Shown here piece by piece: positions 9,190-17,820 of a DNA stretch of 64,000 nt (position 1 is the first letter of the stretch; the number at the start of each line of letters is the position of its first letter). The position numbers were made by a program, and so were the translations under genes. The stretch lies in contig CAVYWA010000005.1 of assembly GCA_963772165.1 (NCBI GenBank), forward strand, positions 496,001 to 560,000, written 5' to 3'. The stretch is from JAGVPT01 sp963772165 (lineage in GTDB: Bacteria > Bacteroidota > Ignavibacteria > UBA10030 > UBA8401). Under the pieces are notes generated by a model. That model was not told the DNA's origin. It saw only the letters and a program-made list of their open reading frames with translations, and did no database searches.

Positions 9190-10575
9190 TTATTTCCATG
9201 CTCCTGCGTATATGTCGCGTTTAATAAACGAGCCGCGTCCGGCTTTACCCAGCCATTGACCTTTGTTAACAATGATTTCGCCGCGCGAGAAAACAGTTTC
9301 GGCGTCACCTTTTACTTTGAATCCCTCGAACATTGAATAGTCGACCCGCATGTGATGCGATTTTGCCGAAACGGTCAGGTCTTTGTTTGGGTCCCAGATC
9401 ACGATGTCGGCATCGCTCCCGACCGCTATCGTCCCTTTCCGCGGATAGAGGCCGAAGATTTTCGCGGGCGTTGTTGACACGATCTCCACCCACCGGTTCA
9501 GACTGATGCGCTGTTGGTTGACGCCGTGGTGATGAATAAGCTGTAGACGGTTTTCCACTCCGGGACCGCCGTTCGGAATTTTTGCAAAGCTATCACGGCC
9601 CAATTCTTTTTGCTCCTTGAAACAGAACGGGCAATGGTCGGTTGAGACAACCTGCAGCGTATTTCTTTTCAACCCTTCCCACAGTTTATCTTGATGCCAC
9701 TTTTCCCGAAGTGGAGGCGTAAAAACATATTTTGCCCCTTCGAAATTTGGCCGGTCCAAATCTTCGACAGAGAGAAGGAGATATTGCGGGCATGTTTCGG
9801 CAAACACCGGAACGCCTTTGTCGCGGGCCTCGGAAACTTTTTCCAGCGCATCGGCGGATGAAAGGTGGACGATGTAGACCGGAGCGCCCGCCATTTGAGC
9901 GAGTGCAATTGCCCTGTTGACGGCTTCGCTTTCAGCGGTCGTCGGACGCGTCAGGGCGTGGTAGATCGGAGCAGTTTTTCCTTCCGCGAGCGCTTTTTGG
10001 ACAAGGAGATCGATAACGCCGCCATTCTCCGCGTGCATACAGACAAGCGCTCCGTTGTTTCCCGTTTGCCGCATCGCGCGAAAGATCGTCGCATCATCGA
10101 CCATGAGCACGTTCGGGTAGGCCATGAAAAGTTTGAAGCTTGTTACGCCTTCACGCACCATCTCATTCATGTCTTCGAGATGGGCTTCCGGCAAATCGGT
10201 GATGATCATATGAAGGCCGAAGTCGATCGTCGCGAGTTCTCCCTTCTTCCACCAAATATCGAGCGCATCGCGCATCCTCGTCCCTTTGGACTGGATCGCA
10301 AAATCAATAAGGCATGTTGTCCCGCCAAACGCTGCGGCTCGTGTGCCCGTTTCAAAATCATCGCTTGAGGTCGTCCCGCCGAAAGGCATCTCCATGTGTG
10401 TATGGACGTCGACACCGCCGGGAATCACATATTTCCCCTTCGCGTCGATGACGGTATCGGCATGCATGGTGAGTGATGCGCCGATGGTCGTGATCGTATT
10501 TTTTTCAACATAAATATCTGCTGTGTAGTCCTGCTCGGCAGTGATGACACGGCCGTTTTTAATCAACGTTGACAT
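9190..10575 (-). CDS. hydA: Dihydropyrimidinase
   Basis: This amidohydrolase opens the ring of 5,6-dihydrouracil or dihydrothymine to N-carbamoyl-beta-alanine (or the methyl analogue). The binuclear metal site is shown by DVHTHMEMPFGGTTSSDDF, the carboxylated-lysine region GVTSFKLFMAYP, the later histidines in VCMHAENG and IVHLSSADAL, and STDHCPF. At 461 residues it has the usual length. The start is ATG 10575, preceded by AGGAG at good spacing; a longer in-frame start at 10590 would have no site. It is the second enzyme of the reductive pyrimidine pathway, downstream of preA/preT in this operon. Confidence 0.95.
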   Translation of the reverse strand: MSTLIKNGRVITAEQDYTADIYVEKNTITTIGASLTMHADTVIDAKGKYVIPGGVDVHTHMEMPFGGTTSSDDFETGTRAAAFGGTTCLIDFAIQSKGTRMRDALDIWWKKGELATIDFGLHMIITDLPEAHLEDMNEMVREGVTSFKLFMAYPNVLMVDDATIFRAMRQTGNNGALVCMHAENGGVIDLLVQKALAEGKTAPIYHALTRPTTAESEAVNRAIALAQMAGAPVYIVHLSSADALEKVSEARDKGVPVFAETCPQYLLLSVEDLDRPNFEGAKYVFTPPLREKWHQDKLWEGLKRNTLQVVSTDHCPFCFKEQKELGRDSFAKIPNGGPGVENRLQLIHHHGVNQQRISLNRWVEIVSTTPAKIFGLYPRKGTIAVGSDADIVIWDPNKDLTVSAKSHHMRVDYSMFEGFKVKGDAETVFSRGEIIVNKGQWLGKAGRGSFIKRDIYAGAWK

Positions 10576-10603
10576 GATTAGCTCCTGCAATATTCATAAA
10601 ATA

Positions 10604-11275
10604 TCATGCCTGCTGTTTATAGAGGCTGAGCTGCTGCTTCAGGACGGCTTCGATCGGCTCTTTATGGTCCGGGGGTAAAATGATCGTCGCATTTTTTCGC
10701 CACGAGCCTTTTATGCTTATCGACAAATTACTTTCATCCTGGCCAACCCATCGATATGAAGAGATGTCTTTCCATCGCAAGAGGGAATACGTTTCAAGAA
10801 TTCCGTTTTGCCTCAACTGGACTTTACCGAAGAGAGGGGATGCAAAATAGACAACTACCGAGACGTAGAACACAAGTTCAGCAATTGTTTCGCGAGAAAA
10901 ATGGGATTGAACAATTGTGAAAATTATGAGGATGAGGAACATTCCGGCCGTCGCATAACCGGAGATTTTCCGGCTTTGAACGCGGGGAACTTCGTACAGC
11001 AGCGTCCCCGCCCGCTTCTTAACGAAAGGATAGCCGATCATTAACCCGGCCATGAGAGCCGTGAGAAAGATAGGGAGTATCGTGAGGAGGCTGGATGAGT
11101 TCAACACCGGCACAGTAGGATGCACGAGAATCCAGCCGGCACTCGCCAGAAGAGCGAGCCCGGTGCCGACAAACATTCCGCGTTGAGAAGGATATTGGGT
11201 GATCGTTTTGCCGCGAAAAGCGTAGGTGAGCGACATCACGCCGAAAACGATTGAGACATACGTTAACCAGGACAT
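10604..11275 (-). CDS. Unknown multi-pass membrane protein in pyrimidine operon
   Basis: A 223-residue protein with about four to five hydrophobic helices: near residues 1-20, 35-55, 65-82, 108-125 and 132-150. A soluble C-terminal tail follows, with a pattern LLRWKDISSYRWVGQDESN that resembles the small PH-like tail of DUF5673-type membrane proteins; this resemblance is tentative. It is not recognised as a known enzyme or carrier. It is packed 12 bases after the upstream membrane gene and 28 bases before hydA on the same strand, so it belongs to the pyrimidine operon. Confidence 0.75.
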   Translation of the reverse strand: MSWLTYVSIVFGVMSLTYAFRGKTITQYPSQRGMFVGTGLALLASAGWILVHPTVPVLNSSSLLTILPIFLTALMAGLMIGYPFVKKRAGTLLYEVPRVQSRKISGYATAGMFLILIIFTIVQSHFSRETIAELVFYVSVVVYFASPLFGKVQLRQNGILETYSLLRWKDISSYRWVGQDESNLSISIKGSWRKNATIILPPDHKEPIEAVLKQQLSLYKQQA

Positions 11276-11287
11276 ATGAAATTCTCT

Positions 11288-11716
11288 TTAAGATGCTGCC
11301 GGCGCCGCCGTGTTTTTTTCATAAATACTTGCAACGATCGCGCCTGCAATGACCGTCCAAATGATTCCGTAGATTGTAGAAAACCATGCAAACTTGTAGG
11401 AATACCCCTTGAGCATAAGATGCAAAAAAATCCATGTGGGAAAATTCACAAGAATTCCGGCATATAATCCGTACATCGCTCCGCCTTTCCAGTCAGCGCT
11501 GAAATTGCCGGAAACTTTGAGGAAGACCCATGCAAGGACGAAGACGGCGATGAAATCTCCGATGATATACCACACGGGGTCGGTGGTTTGTACGAAGACA
11601 TCCGTGTGCTTAGAGTAATACATGGGGACCATAAGCATTCCCTGGACAAGGAAATCGATGATATTCATTACCACTCCACTCGCTGCAACTGCCATCCAGA
11701 ATTTAGCGCTTTTCAT
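11288..11716 (-). CDS. Unknown small membrane protein in pyrimidine operon
   Basis: A 142-residue, highly hydrophobic protein with four predicted helices (about residues 8-28, 47-65, 80-100 and 112-132) and a short polar C terminus ending in TAAPAAS. ATG 11716 is chosen because AAAGGAATTGTT precedes it; an in-frame start 35 codons earlier would add an unlikely polar extension. Its layout resembles the DUF1761 protein encoded three genes later, but homology is not clear by eye. It follows preA by about 230 bases on the same strand. Confidence 0.75.
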   Translation of the reverse strand: MKSAKFWMAVAASGVVMNIIDFLVQGMLMVPMYYSKHTDVFVQTTDPVWYIIGDFIAVFVLAWVFLKVSGNFSADWKGGAMYGLYAGILVNFPTWIFLHLMLKGYSYKFAWFSTIYGIIWTVIAGAIVASIYEKNTAAPAAS

Positions 11717-11944
11717 AACAATTCCTTTCTGATGAAGTGAGTGAATAGTTGAATTATATACAACAATGTCGACGGAATTGTTTTTTGAAACATTTGAAAA
11801 AAATATCAGTCGAAGACGCAAAGCTGCATAGGGTTATTCATAATTTCCTTTGCGCCTTGGCGACTCTGCGTGAGACAAGCTTTCCCGATTTCTCAGAAGT
11901 CTCTATTCATGTTTTTCATCAGTAACGCGTTTCATGGTTGACGT

Positions 11945-13267
11945 TCAATGGATTTCGATTCCATGGTTGTGTTGGAATTGCCGCAGTGCTTCCCATGTCA
12001 GCGGCTGGGGGAGCTGCTTCATCAACTCGTTCCAGGTCAGCGCATCGGAACCGCCGTCGATGCGAACCATCGAGATGCATTGGTCGACGGGACAGACAAT
12101 AAAGCAAAGCCTGCATCCGACGCAGTCGGTTTCACGGACTTTCGGCTGATTTTTTCCGTTGTGTGGAAGGAGGTCGATGCACTGGTGAGCAGCGTCGTTA
12201 CAGGCAATATAGCACAGGTTGCATTGGATGCATTTTGCTTCGTCGATGCGGGCAACGGCTTTGTACAGAAGATTCAGGTTGCCGAAATCCGAAATGCCCT
12301 TAAGCGATTTTCCGCGCACATCATCGAGCGTGCGGTATTTTTTCTCTTCCATCCAGTTTGTCAATCCTTCGGTCATATCTTCAATGATGCGGAATCCGTA
12401 ATGCATGACCGCCGTGCACACCTGCACTGAAGAAGCGCCGAGAAGAATGAATTCGAGTGCGTCACGCCACGTAGAAATTCCTCCAATCGCCGAAACCGGG
12501 AGGTCGATCTCCGCATCGCCGGCAATTTGCGAGACCATATGGAGAGCGATCGGTTTCACCGCAGGGCCCGCATACCCGCCATGCCCCCCTTTGCCGCCGA
12601 CAGAAGGGTTGAGTTCGAAGGTGTCGAGGTCGACACCCATGATCGTGTTGATGGTGTTGATGAGCGATATGCCGTTTGCATTTCCTTTCTTTGCCGCGCG
12701 CCCCGGAAAACGGATATCGGAAACATTAGGAGTAAGTTTAACCAGCACAGGGATTGTCGAGACTTCGGTCACCCATTCGGTAATCATTGTGCAGTATTCG
12801 GGCACCTGGCCGACGGCCGAACCCATACCGCGCTCGCTCATCCCGTGCGGGCAGCCGTAATTCAATTCGATCCCGTCGCAGCCTGTATCGATCGTTCGTT
12901 TTACGATGTCATGCCATGTTTCCCGTTTCGATTCCACCATTAACGAAGCAATGACCGCCCGGTCGGGCCAGAGCCTTTTCGTTTCTGCAATTTCTTTTAA
13001 GTTGACATCGATCGGGCGGTCGCTGATCAGCTCGATATTATTCAGGCCGATAATTTTTTGCCCGTTATAATCCATCGAACCGTACCGGTTCACCACATTC
13101 ATCACCGGTTCGCCGATTGTTTTCCACACAGCGCCGCCCCAGCCTTCTTCGAATGCCTTGCAAACCTGGTAAGCGGAATTCGTTGGCGGGGCGGAAGCCA
13201 GCCAAAAAGGGTTCGGTGATTTAATTCCGCCGCAATTTATTGATAAGTCGACCATACGTGCCGGCAC
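11945..13267 (-). CDS. preA: NAD-dependent dihydropyrimidine dehydrogenase, catalytic subunit PreA
   Basis: PreA is the FMN and iron-sulfur subunit that, with PreT, reduces uracil or thymine to the dihydro form. The TIM-barrel domain resembles class I dihydroorotate dehydrogenase, with the active-site loop NYGCPHGMSERGMGSAVGQ. The C terminus carries two 4Fe-4S clusters of ferredoxin type, CIQCNLCYIAC and CVGCRLCFIVCPVDQC. The start is GTG 13267, with AGGA about nine bases upstream; ATG 13255 (MVDLSINCGG) is an alternative. Only four bases separate it from the preT stop, so the two subunits are made together. Confidence 0.95.
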   Translation of the reverse strand: MPARMVDLSINCGGIKSPNPFWLASAPPTNSAYQVCKAFEEGWGGAVWKTIGEPVMNVVNRYGSMDYNGQKIIGLNNIELISDRPIDVNLKEIAETKRLWPDRAVIASLMVESKRETWHDIVKRTIDTGCDGIELNYGCPHGMSERGMGSAVGQVPEYCTMITEWVTEVSTIPVLVKLTPNVSDIRFPGRAAKKGNANGISLINTINTIMGVDLDTFELNPSVGGKGGHGGYAGPAVKPIALHMVSQIAGDAEIDLPVSAIGGISTWRDALEFILLGASSVQVCTAVMHYGFRIIEDMTEGLTNWMEEKKYRTLDDVRGKSLKGISDFGNLNLLYKAVARIDEAKCIQCNLCYIACNDAAHQCIDLLPHNGKNQPKVRETDCVGCRLCFIVCPVDQCISMVRIDGGSDALTWNELMKQLPQPLTWEALRQFQHNHGIEIH

Positions 13268-13271
13268 CCGA

Positions 13272-14621
13272 TTACGTCCTGCTTGTTAAGAAATTGTCTA
13301 TTCCGTGGGCGGCTTTTTTCCCGTCCGCGGCAGCGTTGACGACCTCTTTTCCGCCATTGACGCAGTCTCCGCCGGCGAAAAATTTTGGATTGCTTGTTTG
13401 GCATGTTTCAGGATTAACCCACACGTTGCCGTTTTCCAATTTAAGGTTTTGAATCTGCGAGAAGAAACTTCTTTCGGTCGTCTGGCCTACAGCGGTGATA
13501 ATCATGTCGACGGGGAGTTGAAACTCGGAGTTGGGGATCACCTCAAGCTTCCGCTTGCCTGCAGAGTCCGGAATGCCGGGTTTCAACCGAATGCATTCGA
13601 CCGATTCAACATGCGTTGAGCCAAGAATTCGTTTCGGTGCGGTAAGAAAATGAAAAGCCACGCCGTCGCTCTTAGCGAGTTCATATTCAAATTCGTATGC
13701 AGACATTTCTTCTTTGCTGCGGCGGTAAACGATCATCACCTGTTCGGCGCCGAGGCGTTTCGCTTCGGTGACCGCATCGATTGCGGTGTTGCCCGCCCCG
13801 ATTACCGCAACCCGCTTGCCTATCTCAACGGAACTCCATTTCCGCGATGTGACTTTTTCAATGAAGTGCATCGCATCATAAACGCCGGCAAGATTCTCGC
13901 CGGGAATCCGAAGCTGGCCGGGGGTTTTCAATCCGACGCCGAGAAAAATTGCATCATGGTTGCGCGACAGCTCATCCACGGAAACGCTTTCACCGATGCA
14001 CACGCCCGTTTTAATTTTTACACCAAGACGTTCAACGATTTTTGCTTCATTGAGGCTGTCCTGCCGCTTCATTTTATAGGGGGCGATGCCGAATGTATCG
14101 AGTCCGCCGGGTTCGTTTTTCGCTTCGTAAATAGTGGCTTCATACCCCAGTAATGCTAATTCTGCTGCGCATGCCAGGCCCGCAGGACCTCCGCCGATGA
14201 CACCGACCGTTTTCCCGTTCTTCGGGGCCGGTGTGAAAAGCGCGGGCATCCCGCGTTCAACATACCAATCCATGGCATACCGCTGCAATCTTCCGATCTG
14301 AATGGGGTCTTCACCCCGGGCGTTGTAGACGCACGCGCCCTCACAGAGTTCGTCGACCGGGCAGGCTTTTGCGCATGTCAGCGCTACCCAATTCGATGAG
14401 AGGATAGTTTTTGCCGAGCCTTTGATGTTTCCGGATGCGATTTTTTTTATGAACGTTGAGATGTCGATATGCGTCGGGCATGCTCTCGTGCACGGCGAGT
14501 CGAAACAGTAGAGACAGCGATTTGCTTCAGCGACGGCAGAGTTTGGAGTGAAGGGGGGATGAAGTTCCGCGAAATTGCTCTCGTATTCTTCGCTCGTGAG
14601 TTTCGGTGCGACGTTCTTCAT
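13272..14621 (-). CDS. preT: NAD-dependent dihydropyrimidine dehydrogenase, NADH-oxidising subunit PreT
   Basis: This electron-transfer subunit, a glutamate-synthase small-subunit-like flavoprotein, accepts electrons from NADH and passes them to PreA. N-terminal cysteine motifs for iron-sulfur clusters are CLYCFDSPCTRACP and CAKACPVDELCEGAC. An FAD-binding GGGPAGLACAAEL follows near residue 138 and a second dinucleotide fold VIGAGNTAIDAV further on. The C-terminal MIITAVGQT and FFAGGDCVNGG complete the family pattern. 449 residues is in the range of PreT. It is located immediately upstream of preA. Confidence 0.94.
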   Translation of the reverse strand: MKNVAPKLTSEEYESNFAELHPPFTPNSAVAEANRCLYCFDSPCTRACPTHIDISTFIKKIASGNIKGSAKTILSSNWVALTCAKACPVDELCEGACVYNARGEDPIQIGRLQRYAMDWYVERGMPALFTPAPKNGKTVGVIGGGPAGLACAAELALLGYEATIYEAKNEPGGLDTFGIAPYKMKRQDSLNEAKIVERLGVKIKTGVCIGESVSVDELSRNHDAIFLGVGLKTPGQLRIPGENLAGVYDAMHFIEKVTSRKWSSVEIGKRVAVIGAGNTAIDAVTEAKRLGAEQVMIVYRRSKEEMSAYEFEYELAKSDGVAFHFLTAPKRILGSTHVESVECIRLKPGIPDSAGKRKLEVIPNSEFQLPVDMIITAVGQTTERSFFSQIQNLKLENGNVWVNPETCQTSNPKFFAGGDCVNGGKEVVNAAADGKKAAHGIDNFLTSRT

Positions 14622-14704
14622 TCAAGAGACCGTTTTTTTATACGCAGAATTTTCATCGATGAGAATAATCCATGACCGTTGTCACATCAGCCGGAATTTT
14701 CGAT

Positions 14705-16036
14705 CTATGCAACCTGTTCATCCGCGATGCGCAGCGCTTCATCAAAGACATGCACTGCCGAATCTATTTCTTCTTTCGTGATGATCAAAGGAGGGGCAAC
14801 GATGAAATGGCTGACCCACGCCTGGACAAATACGCCTCTCTTCATCATCTCAGCGGTGATTTTGTCGACGAGCAGCGGGACACCGCTTACTTTGTCTTTG
14901 TAAGAATTAAACGGCTCTTTCGTCGTTCGATTCTTGACGATCTCAATGCCCCAGAACAAACCGAGGCCGCGCACTTCACCGATCGATGGGTGCATGGCTA
15001 TGAGCGCGTTGAGTTTGGAGCCTAGGTATGCACCCATCTCATTTGCCCGTTCAATGAGGTTGAGGCGTTTGAGTTCGTTGATCGCAGCGATGGCCGGTGC
15101 CAGGGTTAAAGGATGTGCCTCGTACGTGTGCCCGTGAGAAAAATAATGATCGTCAAAATAGTCGGCGATTTTTTTTGTCGTTGCACACAGCCCGAGGGGA
15201 ACATAAGCGGTCGTGATTCCTTTCGCCGTCGTGAGAATATCCGGTTTCACGTTCCACTGGTCCACCGCGAACCATGAGCCCGTTCGGCCCCATCCGCTCA
15301 TCACTTCATCCGCAATAAGCAGGACACCATGCTTGTCGCAAATCTGCTTGAGCCGAGGGAGATATTCTTTCGGCGGGACCAAGACGCCGTTCGTGCCGAC
15401 AACCGGTTCAATAACGACGGCGGCAACGTCACTTTCGTTCTCGATCATGTGGTCGATATACTCCACACAGGAAATTTCACACCCCGGGTACGTATGATGA
15501 AGAGGGCAGCGGTAACAGTTGACCTCAGGCCCAAAGATGACTCCCGGAATTTTTCCGGCCGGTTCCATCGCCCATCGGCGTGGGTCGCCTGTGGCGGCTA
15601 TCGATCCCATGGTCGAGCCGTGATAGGAATGATACCGTGCGATGATTTTAGTCTTGCCGGTATACATACGCGCGATCTTGAACGCGGCTTCGTTTGCTTC
15701 GGTCCCAGAAGTCGTATAAAAAAATTTTTCCAGCCCTTTCGGAAGAACTTCGAGGAGGAGTTTACTCAATTCTGCCCGCACATCGGTTGCAAAACCAGGG
15801 GCGATGTATGGAAGTTTTCGCGCTTGCTCCTCAATCGCCTTAATGACTGCTTTGTTTTTATGCCCGAGCGTTACGCACATGAGCTGAGCGGAAAGATCCA
15901 AATATTTCTTTCCGTCTGCGTCAATGAAATAACATCCTTCCGCATCCGTAATGTGAAGGGGCTTCCAGCCCTTTTGAAATCGCCAGGTTCCAAACGTGTT
16001 TTTAGCTGTGATGTCAATTATTTCTTGTGAAGTCAT
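14705..16036 (-). CDS. Class III aminotransferase, probable beta-alanine:pyruvate/2-oxoglutarate transaminase
   Basis: A PLP enzyme of the omega-aminotransferase class (443 residues). The PLP lysine lies in ILTTAKGITTAYVPLG, the phosphate-binding segment in YTTSGTEANEAAFK, and the cofactor-ring contact in LLIADEVMSGWGRTG. In this operon it should convert beta-alanine (or 3-aminoisobutyrate) to malonate (or methylmalonate) semialdehyde, the substrate of MmsA encoded at 4881-6389. Family members have varied amino donors, so the substrate is assigned by context. ATG 16036 is preferred to a TTG four codons upstream. Confidence 0.88.
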   Translation of the reverse strand: MTSQEIIDITAKNTFGTWRFQKGWKPLHITDAEGCYFIDADGKKYLDLSAQLMCVTLGHKNKAVIKAIEEQARKLPYIAPGFATDVRAELSKLLLEVLPKGLEKFFYTTSGTEANEAAFKIARMYTGKTKIIARYHSYHGSTMGSIAATGDPRRWAMEPAGKIPGVIFGPEVNCYRCPLHHTYPGCEISCVEYIDHMIENESDVAAVVIEPVVGTNGVLVPPKEYLPRLKQICDKHGVLLIADEVMSGWGRTGSWFAVDQWNVKPDILTTAKGITTAYVPLGLCATTKKIADYFDDHYFSHGHTYEAHPLTLAPAIAAINELKRLNLIERANEMGAYLGSKLNALIAMHPSIGEVRGLGLFWGIEIVKNRTTKEPFNSYKDKVSGVPLLVDKITAEMMKRGVFVQAWVSHFIVAPPLIITKEEIDSAVHVFDEALRIADEQVA

Positions 16037-16127
16037 TGCAAATATCAATTTTGTCGATTAATGATACTTTCAAAACAAAATCTCTCTCTGCTTACCTTTT
16101 CAAGTTTTATTTCTCACCTACCCTGAA

Positions 16128-17000
16128 TCAGTTTTCTTCAGCAATTTCCCCATACGTTTCCGGTCTTCTGTCCCTGTAGAATTGCCATACCGACCGGACT
16201 TCTTTAATCATGTCTAAATCCAAATCAGCGACCACAAGTTCGGTCTTGTCCCGGCTCGCCTGCGCAATGATTTTTCCTCGCGGGCTGCAGAAATAGCTTT
16301 TCCCGTAGAACTCTCCGATATTCCATGGAGCCTCTGTGCCGACCCGGTTAATTGCGCCGACGAAATATCCGTTTGCGACGGCATGTGCCGGCTGCTCGAG
16401 TTCCCATAGATATTCAGACAACCCTGCAACAGTTGCCGATGGGTTAAAGACAATTTCTGCGCCGTGCAACCCAAGGATGCGCGCCCCTTCCGGAAAGTGC
16501 CGATCGTAACAAATATAGATTCCAATATCGGCGTATCGTGTCTTAAAAACAGGATACCCGAGATTGCCCGGCTTAAAATAGAATTTTTCCCAGAACCCCG
16601 GGTCGACTTGCGGGATATGATGCTTACGATATTTGCCAAGATATTTCCCGTCGGCGTCGATTACGGCGGCGGTGTTATAATAGATTCCCGTCATTTCCTC
16701 TTCATAAATCGGGACCACCATGACCATCGAATATTTTTTTGCGTACTCCTGCATCAGTTTTATCGTCGGTCCGTCGGGAATTTTTTCGACCATTGCATAC
16801 CATTTTGTTTTCTGCTCTGCGCAGAAATATGGTCCGAAGAAAATTTCTTGAAGGCAGAGCACCTGGACCCCCCGCTTTCCCGCGTCTTCGATAAGAGCAA
16901 CATGTTTATCAATCATCGATTTTTTAATAACTTCAATCGGCTTTTCCGTAGATTCAGAAACGGAGCATTGGATAAGCCCCCCCTTTACAATGCGAGGCAT
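16128..17000 (-). CDS. Beta-ureidopropionase (N-carbamoyl-beta-alanine amidohydrolase), nitrilase superfamily
   Basis: This enzyme hydrolyses N-carbamoyl-beta-alanine to beta-alanine, CO2 and ammonia. The Glu-Lys-Cys triad of the nitrilase fold is visible: Glu in VLCLQEIFFGPYF, Lys in GKYRKHHIPQ, and Cys in IGIYICYDRHFPEG. The segment HHIPQVDPGFWEKFYFKPGN fits the ureidopropionase/carbamoylputrescine-type subfamily. The start is ATG 17000, preceded by GAGGAAGGAG at ideal spacing, rather than an in-frame ATG seven codons earlier. It is the first gene of the pyrimidine operon and lies just behind the promoter at 17062-17090. Confidence 0.92.
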   Translation of the reverse strand: MPRIVKGGLIQCSVSESTEKPIEVIKKSMIDKHVALIEDAGKRGVQVLCLQEIFFGPYFCAEQKTKWYAMVEKIPDGPTIKLMQEYAKKYSMVMVVPIYEEEMTGIYYNTAAVIDADGKYLGKYRKHHIPQVDPGFWEKFYFKPGNLGYPVFKTRYADIGIYICYDRHFPEGARILGLHGAEIVFNPSATVAGLSEYLWELEQPAHAVANGYFVGAINRVGTEAPWNIGEFYGKSYFCSPRGKIIAQASRDKTELVVADLDLDMIKEVRSVWQFYRDRRPETYGEIAEEN

Positions 17001-17061
17001 GTAGACTCCTTCCTCATACAATCAGTTTTTCCGATGTCAATTGTTGAAATGGCTGAAGGAA

Positions 17062-17090
17062 ATAGTAATTACAATTTTGTTGATTGTCAA
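17062..17090 (-). promoter_or_regulatory. Promoter of the pyrimidine degradation operon
   Basis: Read on the minus strand, TTGACA (17090-17085) is followed after exactly 17 bases by TACTAT (17067-17062). Transcription would start near 17055, about 55 bases ahead of the ureidopropionase ATG. A second, weaker candidate (TTGACA, 16 bases, TATGAG) lies closer to the gene. Confidence 0.7.
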
Positions 17091-17196
17091 GGAATTACCG
17101 TGCGAAAATCCCCCGCTTGTTTTTAAAAATCCTATTGGTTACCTTGTGTTACGACTGTGTAATCAACCGTGTGTTTAACCAAGGAGAATATTTGCA

Positions 17197-17805
17197 ATGA
17201 AATCAAAAGGTCTCGTTATCGCATTGTCGGTTATTGGTGGAATACTACTCGTTGCAGTGTTGACAATTATGTGGGGCGTCGGCGTTTATAACAGATTGGT
17301 GGCAATGAACGAGGGAGTTAACAGTCAGTGGTCGCAGGTTCAAAATCAATACCAGCGGCGATTCGATTTGATCCCAAACCTGGTCGAGACCGTGAGAGGA
17401 TACGCGAGTCACGAAAAGGAAACGCTGGAGAATGTTGTCGAGGCGCGCGCCAAGGTTGGTCAAATGGTCATATCTCCCGAAGTGTTGAAAAACCCGCAAG
17501 CGTTTCAAATGTTCGAGAAAGCGCAGGGGGAGCTAACATCGGCCTTGTCCCGTCTTATGGTTGTCACCGAAAACTACCCGAATCTTAAAGCGAACGAAAA
17601 TTTTCTCCAATTGCAGCAGCAATTGGAAGGTACCGAGAACAGAATAGCAGTCGAAAGAAGACGTTTTAACGAAGTGGTGCAAGCGTACAATACGGCAATT
17701 AAGACAATCCCGACATCGTTGATAGCGGGCTTCGGCGGTTTTGCTCCCAAGGCATATTTCCAGGCGCAAACAGGAGCAGAGGAAGCCCCGAAGGTCAAAT
17801 TTTAA
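17197..17805 (+). CDS. lemA: LemA family protein
   Basis: A 202-residue membrane-anchored protein with one N-terminal helix (about residues 7-27) and a long helical domain. The segment NSQWSQVQNQYQRRFDLIPNLVETVRGYASHEKETLENVVEAR is close to the LemA signature (family description; quoted in parts NSQWSQVQNQYQRR and LIPNLVETVRGYA). The biochemical role of LemA is not settled. The start is well supported by AAGGAG upstream. The next gene encodes an exported TPM-domain protein, a very common LemA partner, and the pair is separated by only 15 bases. Confidence 0.95.
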   Translation: MKSKGLVIALSVIGGILLVAVLTIMWGVGVYNRLVAMNEGVNSQWSQVQNQYQRRFDLIPNLVETVRGYASHEKETLENVVEARAKVGQMVISPEVLKNPQAFQMFEKAQGELTSALSRLMVVTENYPNLKANENFLQLQQQLEGTENRIAVERRRFNEVVQAYNTAIKTIPTSLIAGFGGFAPKAYFQAQTGAEEAPKVKF

Positions 17806-17820
17806 CCAGCAGGTGCTACC

